Below are positions 43,195-56,076 of a stretch of DNA of 64,000 nt, in pieces. Under the pieces are notes generated by a model. That model saw only the letters and a program-made list of their open reading frames with translations, ran no database searches and had not been told where the DNA came from. Source of the stretch: Diphasiastrum complanatum (Eukaryota > Streptophyta > Lycopodiopsida > Lycopodiales > Lycopodiaceae); contig MU832655.1 of the NCBI GenBank assembly GCA_029204225.1, positions 1 to 64,000 on the forward strand, in the 5' to 3' direction. The stretch's first letter is position 1. Every line of letters starts with the position of its first letter. The position numbers and the translations under genes were made by a program.

Positions 43195-46100
43195 GAAGCA
43201 CTCATCCAAAATTTTGAAATTTGCACCACACAATCTAGATCCTTGGAAAATACAGCCATGGTGATATAACAAATGTCAGACATGAATTTTTTTACCGTGA
43301 TAATCCAAAGATTAGAAAAGCTCCTTGATAATATACGAAAGGCGAAAAGCAAAAGACAAGTGTTTCTATTATGCGGCCGTCAAGAATGTAAAGAAGCAAA
43401 AAGTGTCAAGCCAAGTGGTCTTGCGGTACCAATCAATGCACATAATAGTATATAGAAACCAAAGAGTTTGCATCAACCATATGTCCTCATAGTAGACTCT
43501 CATAGATGTGAACCAATTCACTAACGAATTTTTGCAACACTCTTTAACGAGCATACGAATCATTCGACCAATATCTAACATGAGGCACAAAGGAATTATG
43601 TACAATTTCAAAGCGATTAATTGCAGCCCTCCAATTATTTATGGTAGAGATTTATGTTCTTCAGTGGAGCTTTGCAACAGGTTCCTTTCCTAGTCAAATA
43701 TCAAGAACGATATGACTCTCCAAACTAATGTCATCATCATTGGCTAGTTCATGGGCCAAATACTGGAAAAAAACACATAACGGTTTGATGGAACTGACAA
43801 AATTGTGAGCCTTACACACATGGCAAGCAAGAGTTTGAATATTCTCCCCATTGCATCAATTTGTCAGTTTCGGATCTGCTATCAAGAGAAAAAACATAAT
43901 AGAATCATGCTATGAGGTTGTACAACGTAATATTTTTTCCTTGATTTGAATCGGCATTTTGAATTAGAGACCAATTCAAATAGACTCGAATTGCCAGACT
44001 AGAAACCGAATTGGTAAATCGGACTTCAGGTTTGTACTTTAGAATTTTGTTTTTGCTTTTCTAGTATCCAGCCATAGATTGGACCAATTTAGTATGCCAA
44101 TTTGGGACCATTTCTGGTATCCGGCAGGCCAATTCGTGCATATTTCCCCAACATGCTGATTCAGGTCTATGGCCAATTCGAATCGAGGGCAAAGCCAATT
44201 CCGATTCGAATCACTGATTCATTGCCTACAAATTGGCGATTTGTGCAACTATAGTACAAAGTGAAAAGCATTAATTAGAGCACTCCACTTATTGATGGTG
44301 AAGTTCAAGCAAAAAAAGAAAGACTTCATGGAAGGATTTTCAAAGATGACATATTCAAAAAGCTCCAAGTAGTTAGTATTGAAGGAACATAAGTAAATAA
44401 AAATATCTTATGTGGATAAAAGTGGTGATTCTGAACATCACAAAATTTTCGATAAAGCTTTGCATGAGTTTTTTCTCAAATCATCTACGCAACAGATAAT
44501 CATTCTTCAAGTCCAAAATTGACATCAAAATGATGCCTCAATTATTCCAAGGCCATCATTAGCTAATGATCAAAGAAAGCCTAATGATTGGTTTGTATTG
44601 ACAGAGGTGTAAGGCCTTCAAAAGCATGGATTTGGTATAAACTCTTCCATGCATCATTTTGCTTTGGGAGCAACTGTCAAGAAAAGTTAGTGAAAATTAG
44701 TAAAGACTGATGTGTTCCATTGTTACCTTTCTATGCTTCCAAAACGCTTTGCACTTTAAGAAAGGACTGAACAGAAGAGGCTAGATGTGGTACCAAAAGG
44801 ACTGAAAGTACAAAGAAATAGATAGCGCTACCATGATTCAAAAAAGTGATTTGGGAGTTGCAATGGCTTTACACTTGAGTTTTTTACCCCTGTCAAGCAA
44901 AGCTATTAAGTATCTTTTACTAGTTTTACACCTTAAAAAATGAGCTCAATGAATGGTCAAGGAAAGGTGGAGGTGGAGGCGTGGCACTTGTGCAATCAAT
45001 GATTAATTTGTATGCACACTATGCAATTTTTTGGCAATACAATACAAAATCTTCACATCTTAATACTCTAAACCATTTCGTTAGATTTTTGTGTTTTTGG
45101 TCCATAGGAATAAGATTAAGTGGTGGTTTTTCTGATTAAGAAAGGGAAGCAATCCTCATGTCTTGCTTTTGAAAGGATTGATTAAGCATTACTTACTACC
45201 ATAGCCTGTTTGTTCCTCTCCTTAAATTTTCCATTTTTCCAAAATTCGTCTGTCGTGTTCCACTGTTCTAGACTTCTGCTGCTCGCCTACAAGCTTCTTC
45301 TTTTCATAGAAATGAAAATTTCTCAAAATCTTCGCTGAAATGCATTTTCAAACAAGGAACTGGCTGATTAAAGTGAAACCTTTTACTACTTGGAAACGGC
45401 ATAGTACATGTAGGAAAAGTAATAAGATAAGAAAGGAAAACTTTTTGAATCCTTGGTACTTCGGCTTTCTTTCATGGAGCAAAATATGAGGGAAATTCCT
45501 CAAGCTAAATTGTCTAAAACTTTCTTGTTTTTTATGTCAAGAATGAAAAATATGAAAGAAGGAAGACTCTTGAAGGTACCAGAAAACATTTGCCACGAAT
45601 ATCAAAGGGTGAAGCATGGATGGTGTATCAAAATTGACAAGTGGCTCTTTGACTCAAAATTTGGGATAGGTTACCGACAACCACCTCTTGTGATCCTGCT
45701 GGCCGTTCCTTTGAACAAGATGTGCTGCCGCTAAGGGCATGGTGAGATTGTACTCAGTCTTCACCTCCAGCCCACAGTAATGGGCTGTCCAAAGTCAAGG
45801 GCTGTGTTGCCCTAACCAGAAAATCCATCAAAATGAATGGCTAAAAGATACTTAAGGAAACGTGGATATTTTTGGAGTGACAACTTTACGAAACAATTTC
45901 TTGAAGTGCCTTCAAAGGAGACTGTACCATTACCAAGAAGGGATAAGCCCAAAAGTGACTTTACAGTTTACTGCACAATATTTACAAAGAGCAAAACGGC
46001 CATTTCAGAGTTGTAAATGAATTTACATAATTTGCATCAGAGCGAGAAGATGTGTACCAAACTTAGAACGTGAAAAAGAAGTTTCCAATTGATATGAAAG

Positions 46101-47396
46101 TGTGGAAGTAGAAACTGCGTGACGCTCTTATCAATTGCATTAGCCTCCAAATGGGTCCTTCAAGAGAACTGCTTTCAGGAGTTGTATCACATCAAAGCAG
46201 TACCTTCATATCATTCTTATCCAAGAGGATGTAGATGTACATGTAGTTTAGCCTATAAAGCTAACGAAAGTCTTCTAAAAACACAGCATGGATGATGATG
46301 ATCTTACTTACTGCAACCCTGAATTTAGAGAGATTATTGAAACTTAAATTGCAATGGTCCATAATTGGGTGGGAAAGCCTAGATGTGAATTATTACAAGT
46401 TAATTCAACGAAGACATAGTAGGCACAAAGGTAGACTTCTATAATCTAAGCTCAGAAACGGGTGTAGATTGCGATTTGAGTTGGAGCAACGAATTTCGTT
46501 TATTCGTAATGATGGAGAAGCAGAAAACAAACAATAATACCTTATGCGGTAACGAGCACTGAAAAGGGTGACTAATTTAATGAATAGAAAGGAAGGACTA
46601 GCCACACAAGTTCAAAACAGATCAACTGTGATCTAAGTAATCATCATTCACATAAGAAGTGCATTGATGCAATGCAAAAAGATTAGAGCAGTTCACATTA
46701 AACCCTGGTCAACAAAATATATGTCCAATCTGATTATAGACAAAAGCAAGAAAACAACGTGAATGAAAAGCAATGCCTATTCAGTGAGTAAAGCTTATAT
46801 TATTTTTTCTAACTGCTAAGTTGTTGTTTCCATTTTCTGGCCAGAAAACCCATCAAAGCTGAAATAACTACGTCCACAAGTATCTCTTTAGGCTCTCCTC
46901 AGTTGCTAGTTCTCTGTCGCTAGTCATCACTTCAGAGTATGAGCTCCACTAGATTGTAAGACTTGACAACAATCAAACCAGATGCATATCAACAGCACAG
47001 ATCTTTCAGACACATTTTCGTAAGTAATACTATTTTCAGAACAAAAGTTTCATAGCAACGCAGGCCAGGCTTATTGGCAACTCATAAATGTATTGCAAGT
47101 GTGCAAAGATACTTCATTGCAAGCTAAATGTAACCTACGCTTTTTAGTATGCGGAAAAACATAAGCAGAGGAGAGATTGAATATCAAAGAAATAGTATAA
47201 AAAAAAACCAAATGCTCCACTGAAAACCCGTTTAATTTGCAACGGAAGTTTCTTAAACAAGGCAGAAACAGTTGAAATTTCTTACAGCAAATCGAATATG
47301 TTGTAGTAGAAGCTTAGAGAAACCACTCTAAGGCTAGCTAGAGTGTTCGCTTTCCCTTTGTCGTCGCATTCGCTGCAGAAGAGGAACAACGCAGGC
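43195..47396. other. Long unassigned stretch, no gene supported
   Basis: About 4.2 kb with no recognisable TE protein, RNA gene or host exon. Around 43935-44240 there are many AATTCGAATC/CCAATTCG motifs in both orientations, possibly a decayed inverted-repeat transposon. An open frame at about 45474-45734 (plus strand, from ATG) matches no family I know. Confidence 0.4.

Positions 47397-47444
<48 letters not shown>
47397..47444. repeat. (GA)n microsatellite
   Basis: GA repeat with one early AAAG interruption; the flanking sequence is GC-richer than average here. Confidence 0.95.
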
Positions 47445-47447
<3 letters not shown>

Positions 47448-47710
47448 GGAAGGGAGAAGAGGGCCTTAAAAGAGAGATCCCTTGAGAGAAGTGGTGGCTG
47501 CCCAGTTTCCAAGGAGAGAGTCATCCACCCATAGATGCCACATTTCATTGACTTTTTGGCCCCCTCTGAGGTAGTGCATTGCGAGGCGCAACCATACCAA
47601 GGCGGAAGGCCAACTGACTCCACATGCACATTTCAATAACGGTGGTTTCGAACTACATTGCCCGGTAAGTTCCAAATTCAAAATGGAATCCTCCCATTGG
47701 TCTAAGAATA

Positions 47711-47911
47711 AAAAATGGTCAGACTTAGCTTGAGTTGCCACCATGTGACACATGAGGAGACATGGGACAACTCAAGACCATTTTTTGGGCACGTTGCCTA
47801 GCATGTTGAATTGCCAAGGGCAACTTAACAAAAATGAACCAATCAAATGGTAGGCTTGGCATGTTGAGTTGTCAGTGACAACTCAACAAAAATGGACCAA
47901 TCAAACTGTAG
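47711..47911. repeat. Foldback and tandem palindromes
   Basis: First a foldback: AAAAAATGGTC plus CTTGAGTTGCC (47711-47739) pair with CAACTCAAGACCATTTTTT (47768-47786). Then two 58-bp tandem units starting at 47796 and 47854, each with a hairpin; the second one (47863-47887) has 12-bp perfect arms around one base (GTTGAGTTGTCA...). All arms share the word TTGAGTTG/CAACTCAA. Confidence 0.75.
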
Positions 47912-49139
47912 GGATTCAAACTGGCCAATCTGATTGTGGCCTTGTCAACTAAATTTAAAAGGCAGGTGGCACATTGTTTGTCAGTTCACTTGCCAAAATT
48001 CAAAAAATGGGTGATGAGTCAAAGGGCTAGGCAAAGGGACTCGTTGTCTAAACCACTTTCAATCTTTGTGAATTAGTTGCACATGCACATTCCTCTCATG
48101 ATATTTGCATGTTATTTGTTGCAAATGATTACGCTTATGAAGGTGCTTGCAAATTACCAAAAGAAAAATGGATTATTGCATTACAAATGGCATGAGGATT
48201 GATAATGCATGCTAGAGTCTACCCCTTACATAAGCACGCATGCACAAAGGCAAAGTGAGAGTAGTGCTTGTAAAGAACCAAGAAAGTTCAAGACCAATTG
48301 CATGATTTCAAATTTACCTAGTTAATTTTTGACCTTAGAATTTGAAGAGGTTCTAAGCGAGATTATAATAAGACATCTCTCCCACCGTTGCTAAGTTGGA
48401 TAAGCGTGTTACTTGTGTCCATGGAGACCCATCTATCTCGAGTTGCATGTGGAAAAAGCACATTCACGACACCTAAAGCTAAAAACTGGCATTGCCTACA
48501 ATGTGAGTGTGGAGTGTCAAAGTTGTACTTAATGAGGCTAGTGCAAAGCGATGTCAGTGCAAAGAGAAAATAATAGGAAATTGATTGAAGTTGAATGTTG
48601 GAAAAGGGCAAATGATGGGGGTTGAATGTTGTGAGTCAATGGGAATAAATTACCCAATTTAAAGAAAAAAAAGGAGCTCTTGTGTTGGGGCATGACGTAG
48701 GGCAAAGCATCCTCAACCAACGAAACCCCAAGGCATCCAACCTCCATTCGGCTTGGATGAGCTTGGTTCATGAAGGTGAATGCAACAATCTTGGAGGCCA
48801 AAGGAAGCATCTAATTTTCAACTACGTAATGCATGCCAATCCTTTGAGTCATATGTACTTGAAGAGTCTTCTATTAACTAGCCTCGTTAACCTTCAAAAA
48901 TCGTTCTTGATGAATGACTTAGGCATATTTGATTAATTGTGCCAACTCTCGTAGGATGTGTTATTTCAAGTAGGAAAATCAATGTTTTGGAGCATGTGTC
49001 TACCATAAGCACGTCCATTACTTGAGCTATTTAGAAGGACTTATTCACCTTCACATGTGTAAAACATGAAAGGGGTCCAATGTGAGACCCCTCTCTCTCC
49101 TCACTCAAATGTGCCAGTGTCATAGTTTGGGCATGTGAA
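47912..49139. other. Unassigned, no gene seen
   Basis: Short ORFs only; none shows conserved motifs. Confidence 0.4.
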
Positions 49140-49540
49140 TGTTCTTGCTATATGTGGAGGTGCTATTTGGTGAAGGTTGCATTTGGTGGAGGCACCATCC
49201 TGTGCAGGTTTTTCTGCTGGAGGTTACATCTGGCGCAGGTATCTTTTGGATAGGTAGCAGTTTCGAACACGCAAATCTGAGGGAGGCAACATCGAGGACA
49301 ACAAAACATGTATTTTCTTGTGCAGCTTTTATGTGGTGCAGGTCCATCTGTAGGTGGCCGGCAGTACCTGAGCAACATCTGACCAAAACAGAGGCATTTC
49401 TGAGGGCGGCAGTTTTTGGTGGAAGCAACATCTGGGGGCAGCAACATCTGACCAGGACAGGCTTTATTTGAGGCTGTTTTTCGGGACAGAGGCATATATG
49501 AGGGCGACAGTTTCTGGTGGAGGCATTTGTGTTGAAGGCC
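49140..49540. repeat. Degenerate G-rich minisatellite-like array
   Basis: Repeats of GCAACATCTG, GGAGGCA and TTTGGTGGA words with irregular spacing. A longer 98-bp unit starts at 49388 and 49486 (ACAGAGGCAT, GAGGGCG, CAGTTT, TGGTGGA), and CAACATCTGACCA occurs at about 49372 and 49442. Open frames across it on both strands are a by-product of the repeat. Confidence 0.65.
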
Positions 49541-52004
49541 AATGCACCACCATGTTTGCAATAACTCAAAACCCTCCCATCAAATTCACAGTGGCAATGA
49601 AACCAAACACAATACACAAGAAAGCCCCAAGTAAAAACTCAAGCTTTAATGCCAAATGCCAATCATACTTTATTCATTTAATAAGAAAATTCTTTATACC
49701 TCTTGTTGTAATAAACTTTCTATCTAAAAGATTCATCCAAGCTAGCTATCATTGTCCAGTTGTAGTCAATTTGCCTTCACTACAACTAATGTCTACTTTC
49801 TTTACTATGTCCAAATTACTTACATGGATTATTAACTCATGTTAATGTATCATCCAATGTCCCATGAAGGTGATGGGCACAATTTTAACACTCTCACTTG
49901 TTCATTACATCCAAAGTTTCTTCAAGGAGAAAATTTTCTCATAAAAAAATAAGCACAAGAACATGAAATAAAGGTCTACACTATGTTGGTGGCTTGCTAG
50001 TCTCAAGATATATCACTACCTCTTTAGGGTTGATTTTCATTACTTGGTAAAGCAATTTAATTTTTCATCTTTTTTTCATGCAAACAGAACTATTCAAATA
50101 TCATTTATTGTGATAACATCAGCTGCGTTCAACTTGCTTTTAGTCCTAGATTTCATTCTAGGACTAAAGACACTGAAACCCAATTTTATTTTGTTCAAGA
50201 AAAAATTATCGAACAAAATTTGAATCGATCAAAAAGTTTTCATGTTTTGTTATCTGTGCAAAGCAAGAAAATCAATCTAAATGCCAAGAAACATAAACTT
50301 TGAACTAAACAAAATGAAATATCTATAATAAGAAAAACCATGGTCAGTGCTCGTAGTCCACTTCAGCATAATACTTCACAAAAACAAAAAATGAGATAAA
50401 ATAAATGACACTCACAAACAGGATGTAGTACAAAATTTATGAAAAACTCACGAGATGAGCACTTACTTGAAAAAATGGTTTCCATTGGCCAAATTAGTCT
50501 ATGTCGCATATTTGCATGTCTTGAGTTTGCACTTGACATCAACATCATAAAACTTATTTGTCATATACCTCATGTACATAAGTGCTCAAAATACATCATA
50601 AAATTTTGCAACATCTATTTCAAGCATGGTTAACCCCTTTGAAACTATCAAATAAGTTCCCATTCCGCACTTGATTCCAATATTAGGTGTGGACACCAAA
50701 AAAGAGAGACATTACAAAAAAAACAAAAAAGTCGCAATTTTTTTTTGGCAATATTGCTTTCAAGAAAGTTTTGAGTACGCTATTTGCACTTGAAACTGAT
50801 ATCAAATACCCCCAAAAAAAAGTTACAATATTAGTTTGGAGTACATTTGCTTAAATTGCACAAATTCAAGTAGGCTACTTGCACTGAAATTTGATATCAA
50901 GTGTATAGAAATTTGTTTGTTTGAAAAGTTTGTTGTGAGATAATCTGCTATAATAACGGGACGGTTTATTAAAAATGGACATATTTAAAGATCATGTATT
51001 ATAATACATTTTCTCTAATTAATAAAAAAATTTAATAGTGAACATTTGTAGATTTCATGTTTCTAAAGCATAATATTTGTATGTTATACTCATCTTAATT
51101 CATCAAATTGAGTTTTAAGTGGGTGAAGAGTGCTTATCAAGAGTTCAATCAAATTTTTCTTTTGACATTTTTCTTGTAGCAGCGTAATTTAATATTCTTG
51201 CAAAAGTGTTTTGGATCTATTATTATTCTACATTGAATCTTCCATTTGTGTGGAAACTATATCTTCTATTCATTGTATTCGACTTTGTGAGCCCATAACC
51301 CATAGGTCCCATATAAATTTCAAGTTATATCTCTCTTCAATTCACAAAATGGATTCGTATTTTTAATTGTTCAAGAATCAACCAAGTCCTGATATCACTG
51401 ATGGGAATTGTGGGATCTCGGGTTGAACCGGAGATGAAGGCCGGATAGAGCCGACTTGGCAGCTGTAGCTATTGCTACTGACTACGGTCTAATTCTCTTC
51501 CAAGCCCCAGTTGTACACAACAGATAATGTTGAGTAAAACAACAGCGGAAAGTCATCTACTGCTAGCATGCATTCCAATATTGTAGATCATACACATTAC
51601 AGAACAGAGCATTACGAAAATCGCTTCTATTAATCATAACTGAATTGACAATATTTTTCTTGAGCGATGTCTGTTTCCCAGATCAATGCATTGGCGCAAG
51701 AGAGATGTTCTCTCTCACGAGTAATATGACTAGCTTCTGCTAATCTGTAAATTCACTCTGGAGCTATCTCAATTTTTTTGTACAATTTTGTCTGTTTTGT
51801 ATCCGTGATATCTTTCCTCTTTTTTTCTTGTATCCTTTCATGTAATCAATCCAGGGAACTGATTAAGTTAAAGCTCTTATCAAAAGAAATGCATTAGGCT
51901 TAATCAAAACTGATTCTAGTTTCCTGTCACTGTCCTTCGTGCATCAGCCGCTTTTTGTCAGTTACTTCACGTTGCAGACCTTCGCACTTTGCTAAAAGAC
52001 GCCT
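49541..52004. other. Unassigned; possible LTR near 51.4-52.0 kb
   Basis: 49541-51400 shows nothing supported except a weak 98-bp duplication (GATATCAA words near 50795 and 50895). At 51405 the minus strand reads CCCATCAGTGATATCAGGAC, which could be an LTR end followed by a decayed tRNA-Met PBS, and the sequence to its right (51420-51990) looks LTR-like. No partner LTR was found. Confidence 0.3.
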
Positions 52005-52330
52005 TCGCGATTTTAAGGGCAAAGTCGCATTTTCAAGGGCAATGCCACATTTTCAAGGGCACCTTTGCATTTTTCCGGAAGGCATTTGGAGGTAGTGTCG
52101 CATTTTCAAGGGCACCGACAATGTCGCTTTTTTTCGAAGGGCGAAAAAGTGCGATAGGCTTGAAAAACATTTTCTAAGGCATTTATAAGACAGTGTTGCC
52201 TTTTCCGAAGGGCAAAAAATCCAAAAGTGTCGCTTTTTTTCAAAGGTTAAAAAAAGCGACAGGCCTGAAAAATATTTTCTAAGGCATTTATAAGACAATG
52301 TTGCATTTTTTCCGAAATGCAAAAACTGCG
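52005..52330. repeat. Tandem array of hairpins, period 106 bp
   Basis: Two 106-bp units start at 52122 and 52228 with TGTCGCTTTTTTT. In the second unit this is followed after an 8-base loop by its exact complement (52228-52261, 13-bp stem). Each unit also has CATTTTCTAAGGCATTTATA and a weaker hairpin around TTTTCCGAA. To the left, GTCGCATTTTCAAGGGC-type words recur at about 25-bp steps (52024-52115). Confidence 0.8.
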
Positions 52331-53984
52331 AAAATGTTGGGACAGTTGGCCATAATTATTTTCTAAGTGTTTTTGACTTAGTGATGTTTTTTTCTCATGA
52401 CCAAAAATTGCGAACTGTGCACCAAAACAGGTAAAAAATGCAGACACAGTAAAATAAAACAGCAAGGAAAGACTAAGAAAAATGCTAAGGCTTTGAAGGA
52501 TAGAAACTCTTAGTTTCTTCATTAATACTGACTTTGAATAAAAAGTCAATCTGAATATGAGAATCAATCATATTGTAGCTATGAAGATTAGTATGAAAAA
52601 GTAGAATGATAATGGATCAAATCGATATTAGCAACATGACTCATATGAATACTATTTGGAATGTATTGAAAGTCATTCTGATTAGTACAAATTCATGAGT
52701 TATATCAGTTAGATCAATTCAACATAGGTAGTGGTTTTTATAGTAGTGATAGTGATGATGAGCCAAATTCATATCAATCAAAATGCCATCACTACCCACA
52801 TTTTCATTTGGATCAATCTTCTCAGCCTATTGCAAATGCAAAAATGGTGCAAAAACAATGTGTTCCATAAGTTCGATGGTAGAATTGTTTACATGGATGT
52901 GAAAATTTTACAAGTAGAGGTGAGGAAGTCCTTCAAATCCAAGGTAGAGCCTCCAAATGTCCTCCAAGCAACCTGCAAGCTTCAAGATGCTCCCCAACTC
53001 CAAGCTAAGATGCCTCCACCGGCAAGTAAGGATCTGCAAGCCTCCAAGGATCTCTCCTCCACCTGTATCCCTACTCTTTAAACACAAAGATAGATAACAA
53101 GCTGGCCTCAAGTATTCACCACCCAACCATAGCTAGGATCCAAGCTCCAAGCAAGACCTATCTAGCACCCCCTTGCTAACCATAAACAAATCACAAGAAT
53201 ACCACAACACTCCATAGCATACTCAAGATCCAAACCCTACTTATGTCCCATACCATAAGCAAGATCCAAACCTCAAGCATACTACCACAAGAAAGCACTC
53301 TACACACTAGTAGCAACACTAGAGCATAAGCCAAGCAAACAAGAGAGATCTCCCCCTCCCAATGGGTACCCTACTACCCTCATATAGATGGCCCATGGAC
53401 CCCTCCAATGCACTATGGAGTTCCATGCTCATCCAATGAGAGAGAGAGAAGCCTAGGGGAGTTAAAGAATCTCCAAGAGCCTCCATAGGCTTATGGAATG
53501 TCAAGAGACTCCTTCCATAACCTATGACTCTTTGAATGCCTTTCTTGTGGGAGTTGGGAACTCAATGGACACTTTAGAAGGGCGCCCTCTTACTAGGTCC
53601 CATTGCCCAAGTTGTGCAAGTATACTTTGGTCCTAGACCAATAAAGTGATATGGTTCAAGGTTGAGGCCCAAGGTTTAGAAAAATAGTCATCTAATGACT
53701 TTCTAACACCTCACTAGGTTCCATACCTCCATCCAAGACATAGACACCTACTTGCCCTTAACCAAGGACACTAGTAGCTTAATCTAAGACACCTACCCTT
53801 AATACTAAGGGTACCCCTTATCCAAGGGTCACGTGACTCCATACCGCCAACTAAGGTATAGTCACTTGTCTGTCCTTATCCAAGGGCACATACACTTAAT
53901 CCTAAGGGTACCTGCCATTTAGCCCCCAACACTAAATGGACTATTAGGGGTCTGAAGTACTGCTAGTTACATAGGTATGTAACA
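52331..53984 (-). repeat. 3' LTR of the large gypsy element plus unassigned sequence
   Basis: Read on the minus strand the LTR begins TGTTACATACC at 53984, next to the purine tract. A TATA-like CTATATGAGGG lies near 53380. The LTR's far end is not resolved and is probably between 52.9 and 53.2 kb; sequence left of that (52331-52900) shows no gene. Confidence 0.55.
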
Positions 53985-53998
53985 TTCCTTCCCCCTAA
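53985..53998 (-). other. Polypurine tract of the large gypsy element
   Basis: Minus-strand TTAGGGGGAAGGAA immediately before the LTR start. The relic ending at 32629 has the same GGGGGAAGGAA, so both belong to one chromovirus lineage. Confidence 0.8.
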
Positions 53999-54000
53999 AC

Positions 54001-55104
54001 TTAAACTTTTCCTTGTATGGAAAAATTTGGAAAATTCTTCTGGAGATCAGCCTCCTTTTCCCAGGTATCCTCCTCTTCTGATTTGCCCCTCCACCTGACT
54101 AAAAATTCCCAAAGCACTCTACTCCGTAGAGTTCTTTGCCGGCTATTAACAATCGCCTCGGGTTTAGGTGGTCCACTCACGGACTCATCACGAAGAAGTT
54201 CCACTAGATCTTCCATAGGGATCAGAGTCTCCACAACCCCCAACGAGGGTTTCAACTTACTAATGTGGAAAACATGATGAATTCCAATGTGAGCTGGAAG
54301 GTCTAGTTTGTATGTGACCTTGTTTATCACTTAGATAACCTTAAAAGGACTACAATACCTAGGCGCCAACTTTGCACACTTAATAGTTTTCAAGCCTCTA
54401 GAGTGACTAGGGACTCTCAAAAACACCCAGTTGTTAACCACGAATACCTTGTGCTTCCGAGATAGATCAGCATAGTGCCTTGCCCTGTCTTGGGCACTTC
54501 TTATGCTATCTTTAGCCAGTTGTAACGTTTCTTGCATATTCGCAAGGAAATCAGCTACGGCTTGCACCCGTAGGTTTTTCATGCCAACACTAATTGGTGA
54601 TCGAGGTTGAAAAACATACATAAGCATGGGCTGAATATGGTCGCTGAATGTTTTGCACTGTTATATGCAAATTCCACCAGTGGAAGGTACTGTTCCCAAT
54701 CAGACTGTCGATGGCCCACATATGCTTGAAGCATATCCTCCATCGTCTGATTGGTCCTTTCTGTTTGACCGTCTAATTTTGGCTGATCTGTAGAACTCAA
54801 ACTTAAAATTGTTTCCAACTTTTCAAATACTGCTTGCCAAAAATTCCCAGTGAATTTTGGGTCACGGTCACTGACAATATCGCAAGGCAGCCCGTACAGT
54901 CAAAAAAGCTTCTCAACAAACAGTTGAGCTAGTTTTGAAGCTTTAACAATAGTTTTCGTTGGGATAAATTGAGCAAACTTCGTAAGTCTATCAACAATGA
55001 CCCAAACCGAATCGTGGCCCTTCCCTGTACGTGGAAGCCCGACCACAAAATCCATAGATATACTTTCCCACTTTCCGGTAGGAATATCTAAAGGATGTAA
55101 TAGG
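54001..55104 (-). pseudogene. Gypsy chromovirus integrase core and chromodomain
   Basis: Minus strand. GKWESISMDFVVGLPR (first Asp), VIVDRLTKFAQFIPTKT, a stop after EKLF at about 54900, LYGLPCDIVSDRDPKFTGNF (second Asp), QTERTNQTMEDMLQAYVGHR (Glu), EFAYNSAKHSAT, a frameshift near 54630, then SRKHKVFVVNNWVFLRVP, a stop at 54331, and a C-terminal chromodomain (RSRVLWEFLVRWRGKSEEED, TWEKEADLQKNFPNF). All three DDE residues are present. In chromoviruses the chromodomain is thought to steer integration to heterochromatin. Continues on the right at 59868 after the nested element. Confidence 0.93.
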
Positions 55105-55936
55105 TGTGCAAAAAGTACAAAAAGGACCAAGAGTGAATCCTAATCTGATCCTCAAGAGGGATTGGTTGTCAAATTACTTGATCTATCAATCTACTTCAGA
55201 TTAAGATCAATCTAGATCAATTCTAGACACAAAATCCTAACAAGAACAATCATTAATTGAAGGTAAGTGTACTTTATGGTTTCACACATGTGAAACACTG
55301 TCTGAGTATGGACTCCAACCTGAAAATCAAGTACACATTGATAGAACCTCAAAACAATCAAAACAAATGTAGACAAATGGAGAGAATCACTCAAAATTGC
55401 TTCCAAAACCAAGATTGGTGTCTCACATTGATTATGGCCAAATATGGCTCTATATATACAATAAGTGAGAGCTCGTGGTACTGATCATCCCTCTGATCCC
55501 ACATGTGTGAAGGTGCTTTGTCATATGATGATTCATCATGCAAAACTGACACTTGGACAAAACCTTCTATTTTGAGCACTTTTGGTCCATTTTCATTCTA
55601 TATGGAGATCTACTTGGAAATCTTCTAGAAGTCAAAATTCGCCTACTTCAGCTTATTCCACACATGTGAGCTGTCCTCTACAAATGGGATATGACACCTA
55701 ACCAAAGGATGTGGCTCATGCAATCAATAGATTGATGTCATGTGTCATATGTCTAGAAAACTAGTTTTTGGCCTTTTTAGCCACTAGAAGTTGAATTAAA
55801 TCATATGTACAACCTATATGATTATGGTACATGACAAGTACACTATTTTCACACGTGGGAACAGGCTCCACACATGTGTGTTTGTCTATATACAAAACTT
55901 TTGGCCTCTACCAAGCTTATTTTTGCATTTTTCACA
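55105..55936 (-). repeat. 3' LTR of the nested non-autonomous element
   Basis: 832 bp. Contains several CACRTG-type palindromes, including CACACATGTGTG at 55869-55880 and CACATGTG at 55500-55507 and 55661-55668. Confidence 0.95.
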
Positions 55937-55949
55937 CTCCTCCTCAAAA
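55937..55949 (-). other. Polypurine tract
   Basis: TTTTGAGGAGGAG on the minus strand, adjoining the 3' LTR. Confidence 0.9.
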
Positions 55950-56076
55950 ATCTAGCTTGGTAGATCTAGCTTGATGGAAAACGTGATGATCTTGAACTTG
56001 ACTCCATGGGCTGAATTGGTCTTTTCTAGTTCAAAAGGTGTGAAGATCAGCCAATGAGCTTGATGTTGATCTGAAA

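Noticed and set aside
45474-45734. 86-aa ORF on the plus strand
   Set aside because: No domain, no homologue recognised, no splice or promoter support; length is within chance for AT-rich DNA.
47282-47629. 115-aa minus-strand ORF with Ser-Leu repeats
   Set aside because: The open frame depends on the (GA)n tract; the flanks show no motif.
49120-49617. 165-aa Cys-containing ORF on the minus strand
   Set aside because: It spans a degenerate minisatellite and overlaps another long frame; no start context or homology.
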